Source: Microthyrium microscopicum
Taxonomy: Eukaryota; Ascomycota; Dothideomycetes; Microthyriales; Microthyriaceae
Assembly: GCA_010405405.1 (NCBI GenBank)
Contig: MU004238.1
Coordinates: 882,374-946,373, forward strand
Direction: 5' to 3'
DNA length: 64,000 nucleotides
Part shown: positions 34,172 to 45,859 of the stretch, one piece after another
Position numbering within the stretch: position 1 is the stretch's first letter
How the letters are laid out: each line of letters opens with the position of its first letter
The notes under the pieces: model-generated
What the model was told of the DNA's origin: nothing
The model's input: only the letters and a program-made list of their open reading frames with translations
The model's database searches: none
Translations under genes and position numbers: made by a program

Positions 34172-36553
34172 ATGGCTACCTTTGGCGGCCCTCCGTCCTT
34201 CCAACCCTCTCAATCCGACCCTCGTCATTACACAAACATGCCGCCATCTCAAGAAAGAGCCAATTTTGATGGCAGTCCTGCCAGGTTCAACGGATACCCA
34301 CCACCACCTCCTCCCTCTGGCCAGCCTGAGTATCCTTCATCTTTCAATGGCTATCCCCCTCCATCAGGTCCTCCTGCATCGCAGCCTATCGCTGATGCCG
34401 TGAATAACGCTTTCGATACCAGTGCCGCTGCCAATCAACTACCATCTGATGTAATCGCCCAGATTACCGCACATGTACGCTCACAAGTGATAGACTCACT
34501 CAAGCAAGAGCTTGCAGGTGGTCAGACGCCATTCTCTGGTACCCCCGGTCAACAAACACCTTTTGCTCCTGGTGGTACACCAGCTGTCAATATTCCTATG
34601 CCTGGTTCTCGTCCGCCCGTGGCCTCACCTTCGCATAATTTTGGCCCAGGAGGCGCACCACCACCAGTACCAAACTTTCCACCTCCAGGCGATCAGCCCT
34701 ACGTTGTGAGTCCGGGTCAGTCGAATTCAACTTGGTCTCAGCGTAATTCGACAAGAACTATCAGAACGCCACCAACACCCGAACGAGATTCTGATGAGTC
34801 TGCCTACTTCAACAACGAAGACACAAGAGAAAAGTCATCATACTCACAGAACATTCGAGAGGATACATCGAAGCCAATACCAATTAGAAGACCATCCAAC
34901 AAAAGCCCATCCAGAGGCGGAAATATGAAGGAAGATTTAACTTCAAGATATGGAGAGCGCACTCGAGAAGGTTCCACCACAACTGAAGACCGACCAGCTG
35001 CAAACAGATCCAGGACTAATGATGACGAGACTGTTGTTGAAAAGATGTGGCAGCCCCTCTTTGACGCCGAATGCATGCCAACAGCTCGTATGAATCAATT
35101 CTTACGAGGCGTTGCTCTATACCTGGTTGAAGATTACGAGCCAAAGAACTCATTGGTTGTTGGTCCTCGAAAGATGAAGAAGTTTTTCGAGGCCATGAAA
35201 ATTTCCAATGAGGTCTTTCCATGGAAGGACATATTTTCACTCCCGTCCCCTCAATTGTCAGCCTTGTATACTTCGCTTTCAAGCCAGCATCACCTAATTC
35301 CCCGATCATCCGCTCCGTTTGAAGCTCCACATCTGGCTGCTTTAACTTCACAAGGATTCGCATCTTTCATGACCGTCTTCATTCAGGCATATCCGGACTT
35401 GGAGTTTCAGCGCCTTGCCGCCACAGTGAGAGAACTACCAATCTCCAATGCAGATGAAAGAAAAGAACGATGGCCGAAGGAGCTGAGCCGCCGATTACTT
35501 CCCCGAACCGGTTCTGAAACCCAGCGACGGAAGCTGAATGATGTTCTGCGCAAGGTTGGCGTTGCAGGACCTAATACATCACTGCCACCTCCACCTCCAG
35601 GTCATCCTCCAGCTTCTGCTCCACCCCAAGGTTATTCATCATCCGCTCCACAGTCTGGGTTTGCTCCACCACCGAACCCTTCATCGCAGAACCCTAAAGT
35701 AACATTTTCCACTCAACATCGACCGTCTCAGACTCCACAGCCTTCAAATTTACGGGAGAACCATGGAGAAACTTCTGATTCTGATGATTCTTCTCGTCCT
35801 TCAATTCCAATAGAGCGTGAGCGCAAACCCTATATAGCAAAAGAAGGCGGCGGGAAGATTCACGAGGAGAAGAACTCTAGACCGTCTCAATCGGTGCCGC
35901 CACCATCAACTACGTCTAACAGACCTCCTGAGCGCGGCAGCACCTCCTCCAAATATCCACCGACTGCTGCCCCACCACGTCGTGAGCGAGCTCCTTCCAA
36001 CGCAGATCGTAATTCCTATCCAACTGGAAAGCGCTCCAGCACGGTCAGACCACATAGTCCAGCCGATCGCCAGTACGGCCGAAACTCAGGTCCTCTCGAC
36101 AATTCCGGTTCTAATGGGTCTACCGGATATTACGAAGATGAGCGCGAGCGCTACTACGAACAACGCAGCGAACGTGAACGCGGTGATCGCGAACGAAGCG
36201 ATCGAGACCGTGGCGATAGAGAGCGCAACGATCGAGATCGTCTTGAACGCGGTGAGCGCGAGCGCTCTGATCGATCACGCGCTGACCGCGACCGCTTGGA
36301 ACGCGGAGAGCGCGCTGATCGTGCCAACAGCATGGCTGAAGGACTAGATCGCGTCAGCAGCCGGCCAGATCGCGATGATACACGCGGTGAGCGTGTGGAT
36401 AGAGTCCAGAGCGGTCGTGAGGAGGACGAGCGGGAGCGTCGATATGCAAAATACGATGAGGAATATCGCCGGAATGGCGGTAGTCTACCTGGCGTGTCGT
36501 CGGGATCTTATGCGGGTAATGCACCGCTTGGGACTGGCGAGCGTCGATACTAA
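34172..36553 (+). CDS. DUF7514 domain protein with charged RD/RE-repeat tail
   Basis: Single exon, 793 residues from the ATG that opens MATFGGPPSFQ. Residues 1-290 are Pro/Gly/Ser-rich and disordered, with a short predicted helix (DVIAQITAHVRSQVIDSLKQ). A folded block then starts at about 290: WQPLFDAECMPTARMNQFLR, KNSLVVGPRKMKKFFEAMK, ending near KELSRRLLPR. This corresponds to the fungal DUF7514 domain, function unknown. The remainder is disordered and highly charged, with Arg-Asp/Arg-Glu repeats (RERGDRERSDRDRGD) of the kind found in RNA-processing proteins. A role in RNA or polarity complexes is only a guess. The longer upstream frame is rejected because it runs through the leader. Confidence 0.8.
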   Translation: MATFGGPPSFQPSQSDPRHYTNMPPSQERANFDGSPARFNGYPPPPPPSGQPEYPSSFNGYPPPSGPPASQPIADAVNNAFDTSAAANQLPSDVIAQITAHVRSQVIDSLKQELAGGQTPFSGTPGQQTPFAPGGTPAVNIPMPGSRPPVASPSHNFGPGGAPPPVPNFPPPGDQPYVVSPGQSNSTWSQRNSTRTIRTPPTPERDSDESAYFNNEDTREKSSYSQNIREDTSKPIPIRRPSNKSPSRGGNMKEDLTSRYGERTREGSTTTEDRPAANRSRTNDDETVVEKMWQPLFDAECMPTARMNQFLRGVALYLVEDYEPKNSLVVGPRKMKKFFEAMKISNEVFPWKDIFSLPSPQLSALYTSLSSQHHLIPRSSAPFEAPHLAALTSQGFASFMTVFIQAYPDLEFQRLAATVRELPISNADERKERWPKELSRRLLPRTGSETQRRKLNDVLRKVGVAGPNTSLPPPPPGHPPASAPPQGYSSSAPQSGFAPPPNPSSQNPKVTFSTQHRPSQTPQPSNLRENHGETSDSDDSSRPSIPIERERKPYIAKEGGGKIHEEKNSRPSQSVPPPSTTSNRPPERGSTSSKYPPTAAPPRRERAPSNADRNSYPTGKRSSTVRPHSPADRQYGRNSGPLDNSGSNGSTGYYEDERERYYEQRSERERGDRERSDRDRGDRERNDRDRLERGERERSDRSRADRDRLERGERADRANSMAEGLDRVSSRPDRDDTRGERVDRVQSGREEDERERRYAKYDEEYRRNGGSLPGVSSGSYAGNAPLGTGERRY

Positions 36554-37295
36554 AGCCTTGTTGTTCTGCTGGGGTCTGAAAATGTTGATTGTGCTTTGTT
36601 TGTTTTTCTTTTTATTATGCTTTTCCGTCCTCTTCTAGTTTCACATGTACCAACTAGATTGACATCTTTACATTATTATGACATTGTTCTTGTGCAGCGT
36701 TTTGTAAATAGCGGGCTTGCAGGCTGTTGGATTGATTGTCCTTTGGCGGCTCATTTTCATGTATACCCTATTCTTTGTTTATATAACGGCCGGCCTATCT
36801 CAATTTCCACGCATTTTCTTTAGAGTACCCCCTATTGCGTGTGTACATGGTCTCCTTGGCTGTTGGGTGGAAACATGTACATAACCTTCGCTCATAGCAT
36901 GTGTTCATTAGCTGTCGTAAATATGTACACAACATTGACTCTACAAAGCATGTCAGAATAGAATCTCCAAGTCCTTCATGCTCGTATTCGCAAGTTGGTA
37001 CTAGCGTCTTTCGCGATATAAGACAGAAACCAATGTTAGAACATTCTAAAACTCTCAATGAAGGCTCAAAATCGTGAAGTATATTAACGCTCAAATTTCA
37101 TGTAGCATATGCTGCGAAAAGCTGCAACAACGAAGCAAAAACACGCTATGATGGCTATTATACATAAAAAGGTTTGCCAAATACCATTACAAGCCATGAA
37201 ATCTGTATGCCATACATCAACAGCAGTACAAATATACCCATAAAGTCATCACATATATCCTACCATAAAACAACAAAGGTCAGACTGCTCGGCAA
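36554..37295. other. convergent 3' intergenic region
   Basis: Between the DUF7514 stop (+) and the MAPKKK stop (-). T-rich sequence just after 36590 is probably the 3' untranslated region. No gene seen. Confidence 0.5.
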
Positions 37296-40185
37296 TTACT
37301 TCTTAGCGTCCACCCAGTCCTTAGCCATCCATGGACTGCTCAGAAGTTCACTCGCCTCCGGTCTTCGCTCATGCTCAATATCAAACGTCGAGTCCAAGAA
37401 CGCACGCAACTCTGCAGAGGCGTTATCTGGTACAGTTGGACGAGCTTGCTCACTAAGGCCGCCAATCTTGAAGATAGCCTGCATTTGCGTACAGTTAGGA
37501 TGGGGATGTGTGCCTGTTAACATTTCGACGATGAGACAGCCGAGGGACCAGATGTCTGCCTTGCGCGTATATGCTGTTTGCTTGACCACTTCTGGGGCCA
37601 TCCAGAAGACGGATCCTTGGAGAGAAACACGATTGCCTTTCTTGGTTGGGCCAGCGCCGAGGATGGACGAGGCCTCCACACGCTTGGAGATACCGAAATC
37701 GGAGATCTTGACGGCACCTCTGTGGTCGATGAGGATATTTGCTCCCTTGATGTCACGGTGGATAATGTCCTTGGAGTGCAAATATTCGAGGCCAGTCAGG
37801 ATTTGGCGGACAAAGTTGGCAACTAGCGATTCGCCTAGAGCGCCGTAGTTGACGAGCATTTTGGCGACGGAGCCACCGGGCACGTATTCAAGGAAAATAT
37901 TGAGGTGCGTGTCTTCACGGTTGGAGCCAAGGTATTGCACGATGTTGTCATGTTTAAGTTCGCGAAGTAGGTCGATTTCGTGCTTGAGGGCTTCAACCAT
38001 AGTGTTCTTCTTTGCGTCCAAAGCAGAGCCGTGGGTGCTTGGCATTTCGACTTGTTTGACAGCCATGAGCTCGCCGGTTACGGCATGGAGTGCTAGGTAA
38101 ACAGAGCCGAAAGATCCTTGACCGATGAGGGCACCCTTCATGTACTTGAAGTTGTCCCATGAATTGTCCTCGAGGTATTCGGTGAGCTCTTCGTCTTCGT
38201 CTTCGCTGTCTTCTTGTACCAGTTGTGAGAGACGTTTGTTGAGGCTGTCCAAAGGCCCGTCACCATCTAAACTACTATTGGCCAGACTGCTGCGAGCATC
38301 GTCATAGTATGTTGTGTGGCCATCTGGGTCAGTGACATGTACATTGGAGTCGTTATGGAAAGCTCCAAAGCTCTTGCGAGAATCAGACTCGAGAGGACTC
38401 TCCTCATCCAGTGGTTCGAGCATGCTACTTGCTATCGAGTCTCGAATACCTCCCCGCTGACCTAGTTGCAGAACGGATAGTGGCCGTACATTGGCTTTTG
38501 GCAATTCCCGAAGCCATGGGTCATTAATGGTTGGAAGTGCGGGCACAGGAGGAGTATCGAGTGATGAAGCCACGCTGATGCCAGACATGTTGCTCATGAC
38601 GCTCAGTCTGCTAGTAGCACGACTTATGCGGCGAGAGCGACGAACAGACATGCGAACCGTCTTATCAATAGCTTCCTTCTCAAAGTCTGGGAAGTATGTC
38701 GACAAGTCTGATGCAATGAGTTCACTAGGTGGGCGGCCACCAAAGTGTTCCTTCATTGGACGTGCTCGTGGTAAGGGAACATCTTGCGGTCGTTGCAAGT
38801 CTTCCTGTGCAGCAAAGATGTGTCGTTCCCGCTCCTTCGCTGACGCTGGTGACTGCGGATAACTTAGCGGGGCAAGAGACTCGCCGGTGATCTTTTCAAT
38901 TTTGATCTGGCTCCTGGTACTAACAGGAATGATTGCGTTGCTGCTTTGTTGGTTCTGTATTTGAGCAGCAATGCTTGCAGCGGTTTTCAGCTGATCTTCA
39001 TCCGGCTCGCCCTGGTGTATCTTTCGAAGAATGAGTCTGTTGCGTTCAACTCTAGTCTTGTCTGAACAGATGCGCATCACTTCAGCGTCATTGATGCGTC
39101 GACATAGAGCGGGATTTGGCTCAATGCCATCTAAGACGTAGAAGCAGTAGTTCTTCACGTGGGCTTCATTGAATTGGCCTTTCCGTAATGTTTTCAGCAT
39201 AACCTCCTCAACAGCAACGCAACGGTCAATATTGACAACGCTGGTACGACCGGTATCGAAAATAACTCGAATCAATGGCTTGTCGATGGGAAGGATACTG
39301 CTGGTCGAGGCACCGTCCGTACTCAGACCCCTATTATGAGCAAAGCGAGGATCTCGAGGCGTTTCTGACTGTATCGTAGCAGATCGTGGAGGCGCGGCAT
39401 AGCGAGAGGTTAGAATATTATCGGTAGAAGATGCAGGAGTGCGAACAGATGCTGCGCTGTTTGGCTGTTGATTTTGTTCTTTTTGGGGGCTCATTGCACC
39501 ATAACCTCGCTGTCTTGCTTGTTGTGGCCGCTCCACCTCGATGTAAGGAGATGAAGGTCGAGATGAATTCGAAGTCTTGATACTTGACCCAGAGTACTGG
39601 AGGGTAGCATTAGAATGGTTGTAGTCGGTAATTTGCCGGGACATGCGTTTCGACTGGTCTCGATTGCCATGATTGAATCGAGATGCGTGTGAGGGTTTTG
39701 GGGAAGCAGATGAAGGAGGCGTAAACTGAGGATTATCTAGAGAAGCTAAAGATTGCTACACCATATTAGCATTTGAACATGATTTTAGAATAGGAAAAAA
39801 CACATACTCGATTCTTCGTTGCTTTGGAAGATTTCTTTGTATCAGTTTCGCGAAACTTTTTGGCCAGCGTCGATATTCGAATTTGATCTCCAACTCTCTT
39901 GACGCCGAGTTCTCTGAGAGCACTGCGGTCCAACTCTATTAAAACCGCGCCCGTGATATTGTTTTCAGCAAATATGGAGACATATGCGGAGCAGTTGATG
40001 CTCCGTAACCATTCGGCCACGCGATCTTCGTCCCAGTTCTTAATAGAGGACGAGCTCTCGTAGTGTTCCGAGAACTCGGATTCAGTGGGACTAGCAAAGA
40101 ATCCGTGGTGCTCGCGTGCTGGGACCCGATAAGTCGCAGCATATTGAGAAGTCGGATACGGCGATTTTGCTGAAAGCAGCGCCAT
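37296..40185 (-). CDS. STE11: STE11-type MAP kinase kinase kinase
   Basis: Two exons, 40185-39808 and 39755-37296, joined in phase 0 across a 52-bp intron; 945 residues. Domain order is a SAM domain (NWDEDRVAEWLRSINCSAYV, about residues 48-112), a low-complexity linker, a Ras-association/ubiquitin-like domain (IRVIFDTGRTSVVNIDR, about 290-360), a second linker with an acidic patch, and a kinase domain (about 665-935). Kinase motifs are GQGSFGSVY, VAVK-type MAVKQVE, HRDIKGANIL, SDFGIS and WMAPEVV. This layout is that of STE11/NRC-1/SteC, the MAPKKK of the pheromone and invasive-growth cascade, which binds Ste50 through its SAM domain. In-frame TTG upstream is not used; the first ATG is. Confidence 0.94.
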
Positions 40186-41910
40186 GATGGGCAATTGGAG
40201 GTCGACGGACGGATGAAGGAGAGATGGGTGTTGTGACCCGTCGGGCGGCTAAGTGCTGAGGACGAAGACTCGATGGAATCAAAGGAAGAACATGGCCGTG
40301 TTGGTATGAGCTATGAGATAGGACTGGAAAGCCAAACAACAAGTCAGTATTAGATACGCGGAGAGCTGGTGGCAACTGAGGCAGTCACGAGAGGAGGAAA
40401 TGGCAGGAGGGAGGAAGAAACAGAGCAGGAGTTTGGTGTTGCAGTTTCGCAGCAGCTGGCAGTTGCAACAGAACAGTCGTGGCTTCCAACTGGTCGCGCG
40501 TGGAGACACAACGCTAGGTATCAATCCCGCGAGAAAATAAGTGGAGCTCACTCACCCAACAATGAATAATCTGATAGGATACTGCGTCGATTTCAACGTC
40601 CACTGAAGAACAACAGGAGATGTTGGTCCAGGAGAATAAAAGAAAGCTGCGGGCGAAGGATGCGGGAGTCGTGGGTGGCACAGGTTCTTAGACGGCCTCT
40701 GCCACAGCGTTCTGGAGATGTTTGAGAGCTCAGATTTCAAGCGGGCATGAACAATGCTCAAATTGGCGATATGACTTTTGAGGACAATGAAATTGGAGAA
40801 AGGTTCACGTGTACACTGGTGACAAAGAAAGTGTGGTCAACTTGTCGGGAGTTAATGAAGACACCCAGTGATAGTCTCTTCCAGTCAAAGAGGAAGAGAA
40901 TGATGTCGGGAACGAGGAGACAAATGGATTTGAGCGGCGGGATGCATCAAAATGCGTAGAGTAGGCAAGAGGGGAATAGTGGGGATGGGATGCGGTACCG
41001 TAGGGTGGCCGGATAGACTTTCAAGGGTCTGAAACGCTGCTCGTTGCTCGCTGCCGCCTCGTCTCAACTCCATCCAACCAATTATTTCTACGTATCGTCT
41101 TTCTAACCGCCTTCATCGACTGCCCTGTACCGGATCATCCCGCCAGTCAATCATCGTCTACACCCATCTACATTCTGTCTGGTCGACTTCGCGTGGCCAC
41201 CTCTCGTAAGATATAAGATGAGCCTACAGCTGACCCATAAAAGCAAGTCCTGCCCATTTTATATCTCATCTACCAAGTACCCTTATTGCCCCCAAGACCT
41301 CATTTGAAAAGCTAAATATCCTGGCCGAGGCTGACCCACGACGTTGGGTTCGGAAGAAAAAGCGGTCATCTGTCGCTGTTGGTCGTTTCAGTCGCCCAAC
41401 CAAGCATGCAGTATCCTGCAGTGTCATACAGGATTGCGACCTGGTCATTTTCACTCCTTGAATTTGCTTTGCTCTACTGATACCGTTGGAACCGAGGATG
41501 ATCTACGAACCATATTCAAACATTTCCATCTACAAAACTGCATAAAGAGGGATGGGTGGTCATCAAACTGCTAATCCCATCATCTCGACCCTAGATATCC
41601 TGCCAAAATTAGCGCTGAAGGTCATCCAATCAGCATGTTGTGCTCAAAGCCTTATAGGACAAGCTATAAGCAAGGGGGATTGTTCCTTGATCTATATCAT
41701 GATTTGGTAACATTATTCTATCGCTGCTAGCTAGCTATCATAAAGCTGTTCAACACATCCATGACCGCTCATTGTAACTATCATCTCATCAGATCGGCCA
41801 ATGCCAATTCGGATGGTCTCATCAATTCCCTGCTCATCGGCATTTCCAGCCTGTATGCATAGGATACACGCGCCTACGTCTTGATCCGAACAATGCACCA
41901 TGGTCCCACC
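40186..41910. promoter_or_regulatory. intergenic: MAPKKK promoter and RAD7 3' flank
   Basis: 1.7 kb with no supported gene. A CACGTG lies at 40808-40813. Several short frames upstream of the MAPKKK start may be upstream open reading frames of a long leader, but none has a signature. Confidence 0.4.
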
Positions 41911-44047
41911 CTAGTCCAAGTCCATATCATCCTCCGCGCCCAATTGAGCCTCAACGGCGACTTGAACAGCTGATGGCACATCGTCCATAGCAGTATCGCC
42001 CCAAATCTCCATCGTACCGTCCTCTTCAACTCCAATTCTAGGTGGTCCGATCACAACGACCCCATGCGGAACAATGACATCAGTTGTGACACCAAAGCAG
42101 CCAAACAAAGCGACCTTCTTAAGCGTCTCAGGAGCGGCCTTGAACAGACCAGCCAGTGCAACATCGTCAATGTGCTGAACAAACGACAAGTCCACATTCT
42201 CCAGCTTTGGAAAGGTCGCGCCCAAAGCAAACACTTCCAGTAGTGTTTCGACAGGAATATGGCGACATGAGGAGACGTTGATATGACGAAGCTTCTCACC
42301 TGAATGCTCCATTAGCGCTGCAAAACCTGCGCCTGCGACGCCAATAGGTTCTTCTGGGCCTTCGGGATTTTGATTGTCGATATCGCGCACTTCGCTAATG
42401 TCAACAAATTCGAGTGGGATGTTGGCCCAATCAGTGAACAAAGCCGCCCAGCCAGAGTCAGTAGCCACGTCATTGTCTGCTACGCGAAGCTTTTTTAGCT
42501 TCGTACAAGAGTTGTGAATGGCCTCTAGGACAGAGTCGTCCAAGTCTTTGAAGCTGCGAAGAGACAGAGTTTCTAAGCGAGGTCCAATTGCGTTGATCAT
42601 GCTGATCAGATTCTCGTTCTCAACGGGCTTCATAATGCGTATGCTCAGATGCTTGAGCTTCCTAAGCCCTGCAATTGAGTCAATGGCATCGCTACCGAGT
42701 TTCCAACAAAATTCCAGCTTGAGACGCTCCAGATTTGGACAGTGGGCGACAAGATCCGCGACCTGTTCGTCAGCAAAGCTATCGTCTAACCACTTTAGCT
42801 TGACAGTTTTTAGTTTCTTGCCGCGAGCTTTGAAGAACTTTGACCACTGTGGTGATGTGATCAAGTTGGCCCCATATATTCTAATGTCCGTCAAATTTTT
42901 GGCCTTCTCGATCATATAGTCCATGCTGGAGTCCTTGAATTGGTAGGCGTTATCCAGGGCGAGATGAGTGATTTTGGGTATTTCTGCGAAGATTCGCTCG
43001 AAGTCTTTGGACTTCAGTTCTACATTCTGTCAGTTCAACAGTCGAAAGAAAGTCCCATTGAGATACTTACTGCCACAATCGTATACCTGCAGTCGATCCA
43101 TGTCGGAACGCAGGAAGAGTGGAAATGTATCTTCGTTTAGGACTCGATGCTTGGTAAATAGGCGACAGATCTGGGTGACAAGATGTTCTGGGGTGTTGTC
43201 AAAACTCTCGATGGAATCAGAAAACTTGAGCATTGTCTCAATGCATGTCTGGACGAGTGGCTTTGGGCCATAACGGACAATGCCATCCATACGCTCACTC
43301 TCCACCTTTCGAGCACGTTTGACAGGTCCACTGATCTTTTTGGCGGATTTATCGCCTTTGGATTCTTTATCCAGATCTTTGCCGCAAGCTCCACAGACGA
43401 GCCCACCATCAGGCCCAGTCTTGCTGTAGGGAGTGACTGTAAAGCGCTTCTCGCAGAGTTCACAATTCTCAAATTGGCCAGGCAGCGCTTTCTTCTTTTG
43501 GTACATGTCTTGAGTGATGTCGAAATCGCTGTCATCTTCGTCTTCGCTATCGCCTCGTTTGCTTTTCCGCTTTTTGCTCTTGGTCGCCTTCTTCTCCGCC
43601 TTCTTCTTCTTATCTGCACGTGCCTTCAAAACAGCATCTTGTTGTTGACGTCGAGAACGATTTCTAGCGATGGCAGCCTCAGCAGCGGCTTGTGCAGCAG
43701 ATTCAGCTTCCTCGCCATCTTCACCACCTTCAACTTCTTCGTTATCGTTGCCGTCGGCATTGTTTTCGGTTTGCGCAGCACGAACTCGATTCTCATAATC
43801 ATCGCGGATTTGACGGGCGGAGATATTGTTTGCCTGGCAAATGTTAGGTAAAGTTCTTAACACCATCCAGGATATTGAACTTACTGCTAGGAAGTCTGTA
43901 AGAGCGGAATGACTAGTAAAGAAGAGTTAGTGAGGCCTTGCATAGACATATATGACGTACGGGCCGCGTATGCGATTGGGTTGCCGTCGACTCGACCTAT
44001 TTCAGCGTCAGAATGGATGCTTCGCTCTAGCAATTGTAAACCTACAT
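41911..44047 (-). CDS. RAD7: RAD7 global-genome nucleotide excision repair protein
   Basis: Five exons: 44047-44046, 43996-43961, 43912-43885, 43833-43071, 43019-41911; 645 residues. RAD7 pairs with RAD16 to find lesions in silent DNA and acts in a cullin-type ubiquitin ligase. The N-terminus is MSSRRQPNRIRGPHSALTDF, the conserved RAD7 opening. An acidic/basic disordered part follows, then a four-cysteine zinc site (CELCEKRF and CGACGKDL), an F-box-like region, and leucine-rich repeats to the end (LERLKLEFCWKLGSDAID, LRHINVSSCRHIP). Unusual point: the start codon is split, AT in exon 1 and G in exon 2, and the first three coding exons are 2, 36 and 28 nt. This was preferred because it restores the conserved N-terminus and no other in-frame ATG does. 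Confidence 0.88.
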
Positions 44048-44274
44048 ATTTCGGACCGAACCAGGGGCTGTAGCCTGTCGTAGCTGGATGATGGCAAGGT
44101 TACGTGTAGTCGCGCTGTTCAAGAGCCCACAACAGAGCTCCTGGAGCTATGGATTTATAGAGCGATAGTGATTAAGCGAAGGATTTGTCGAAGCTCAAAG
44201 GATGTCAAATTGTGAGGATAAGGAGAGCAGGAGGCGAGATGCATTGAGGTAAAATCCGCGGGGCAAAAGATCAA

Positions 44275-44322
44275 ACGCGTGAGTGAAAGCGATCTTGCAC
44301 GTGTGGGACGCGGAGTCACGTG
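44275..44322. promoter_or_regulatory. ACGCGT and paired CACGTG sites upstream of RAD7
   Basis: ACGCGT at 44275-44280 is followed by CACGTG at 44298-44303 and 44317-44322, the two E-boxes 19 bp apart. They lie 230-275 bp upstream of the RAD7 start. The same two motifs occur in the RFC/CENP-Q divergent promoter. Binding is not shown. Confidence 0.5.
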
Positions 44323-44660
44323 AGCTTAACCCCTATTCTGGAAACTTTAATTGGATTTCTCTCCCATTATTCAATTCAACTTGCAGCTCTTTCTCAACTT
44401 CACTTCAGCCGTCGTCAATTTTCCTCTAGGGTAGCCTATTCGCATACTCCAGTAATCAGTAAGCCAGCGAAAGACAGACCCGACGTGCTTCCCAAACCCG
44501 TAACGACTTGTCTATCCTGACTCCTATTGCAGTTTGTACCCAATCATTGGAGATATCAGTATTGGGGTAACAATATGCTCCAGGACCGCTTGCCAATAGC
44601 CCCAGTCACTCGAGGCGAGAAAGTCAGAGTACATAAGGGCCTAGTGTAAGACATATGCGC

Positions 44661-45254
44661 TTATCCCTTATAATCAAAGTCTACAAGAAACCTCTTCCGG
44701 ATGACAGTACTCTTTTCAGTGAGGTTTGTTGCAAAACCCGTTGTTTCTTGCTTATACATAATCGTAAGCTCTGTTGATGTAACATGGCTACTGCTCACAT
44801 GATGCGCAGTAAACTTTGATGCGCGATCGCACCGAAATGGCAGTCTAGTGCACCTAGTCTCGTATTGTACTACTTTTTCGAACTTGTTGCGTTCAATCCA
44901 TAGTTTCAGTTGCTCGATTTGCAAGTAATCCGCCAGTCGTTCAATCTTCGCGTAAGCCAGATAGTCGAAGACTCCCGTGCTTCGCGTCCAGAGAAAAGGA
45001 AAGACTCCAGTGCGCAGGTAGTCCAGGATATGACGGAAAGTTTCGACGTCGAAGTCGAAGGAATAGGATCCTTGCTGACTGGTTCCGTCTGATATCTCAC
45101 TTCTCCGTTGACTTTGGTTGTTGTTCTCGAAATTGAACCTTTTTTCGAAGTATTTGCTACCTTCGGTTTGACCGTGTGTCAAGGTAGACTTGGTGGTGAT
45201 GAAAGTTTGGCCACCTACTTCCAAAGTGATTTTGGGATTGACGTCTGTGGACAT
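44661..45254 (-). CDS. BTB/POZ (KCTD T1-like) protein, copy A
   Basis: Single exon, 197 residues. The opening KITLEVGGQTFITTKSTL is the first strand-helix of a T1-type BTB domain as in KCTD proteins and potassium-channel tetramerisation domains. FDFDVETFRHILDYLRTGVF and YAKIERLADYLQIEQLKLWI complete the fold by about residue 130. The C-terminal 65 residues are unlike any family known to me. Such proteins often act as cullin-3 adaptors; here that is only family knowledge. A second copy with the same core lies at 53129-53774 in the same orientation. An ATG at 45254 gives the expected N-terminus. Confidence 0.82.
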   Translation of the reverse strand: MSTDVNPKITLEVGGQTFITTKSTLTHGQTEGSKYFEKRFNFENNNQSQRRSEISDGTSQQGSYSFDFDVETFRHILDYLRTGVFPFLWTRSTGVFDYLAYAKIERLADYLQIEQLKLWIERNKFEKVVQYETRCTRLPFRCDRASKFTAHHVSSSHVTSTELTIMYKQETTGFATNLTEKSTVIRKRFLVDFDYKG

Positions 45255-45703
45255 TCTGATTAGAAGCCAGTGATATCGTGTGCTTTGATAATATTGCAGA
45301 TGGCTTGCTTTTCCGCGCAGATGTGCTGTGGGACGTTTGCTTGATTGCGGCGGGTTTATTAGAGAACAGCCAGAAGACGCTGAAAGCTATTCAGATGTAG
45401 ACAGATTGCAATAGTGCTCCGGCTTTGCAACTCTGGTACCGACTTTGGGCTAACGCGAAGACAGTGTATTCAAGGATTGGTAGACCAACTTGATCGTTTC
45501 AACTACTACCAAGAGGTTATGATGAGGAACATGGTCACTAAATGTGAGCCAGACTGCTGTGTACAACTTTTGCGAAAGCTCATGTCTAGATGCACGTCGA
45601 TGCACAATTTAGATAAAAAGAACTAGAAGGGCCGGTTTAACGGCAAGGACTTATCTATGTACAGCACCTTGGCCGCATAAACACTACAGCGGCACCGAAC
45701 GTA
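45255..45703. other. intergenic up to the transposon
   Basis: Promoter of BTB copy A. No gene supported. It ends in the TA target dinucleotide (45702-45703) of the Tc1/mariner element. Confidence 0.4.
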
Positions 45704-45810
45704 CCTCTGCCTTGCATTCTGAGGGTTCTGACTGCAGGATCAGCGCATTTCGACCCTGGATTCTGATTGGATCCTTCTCTGGAACGGCGAAGCATGCTAC
45801 AGTGCAAATT
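45704..45810 (+). repeat. left terminal inverted repeat
   Basis: Pairs with 48956-49062 as reverse complement. The outer 67 bp differ at one site only (GGATCAGC versus GGATTAGC). About 25 bp in the middle do not match, and the inner GCTACAGTGCAAATT matches again. G+C content is normal, unlike the interior. Confidence 0.93.
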
Positions 45811-45859
45811 TGTATGTGATTAGACTATTGGATGCCAGGTAGTAATGCTAGATTTATAG

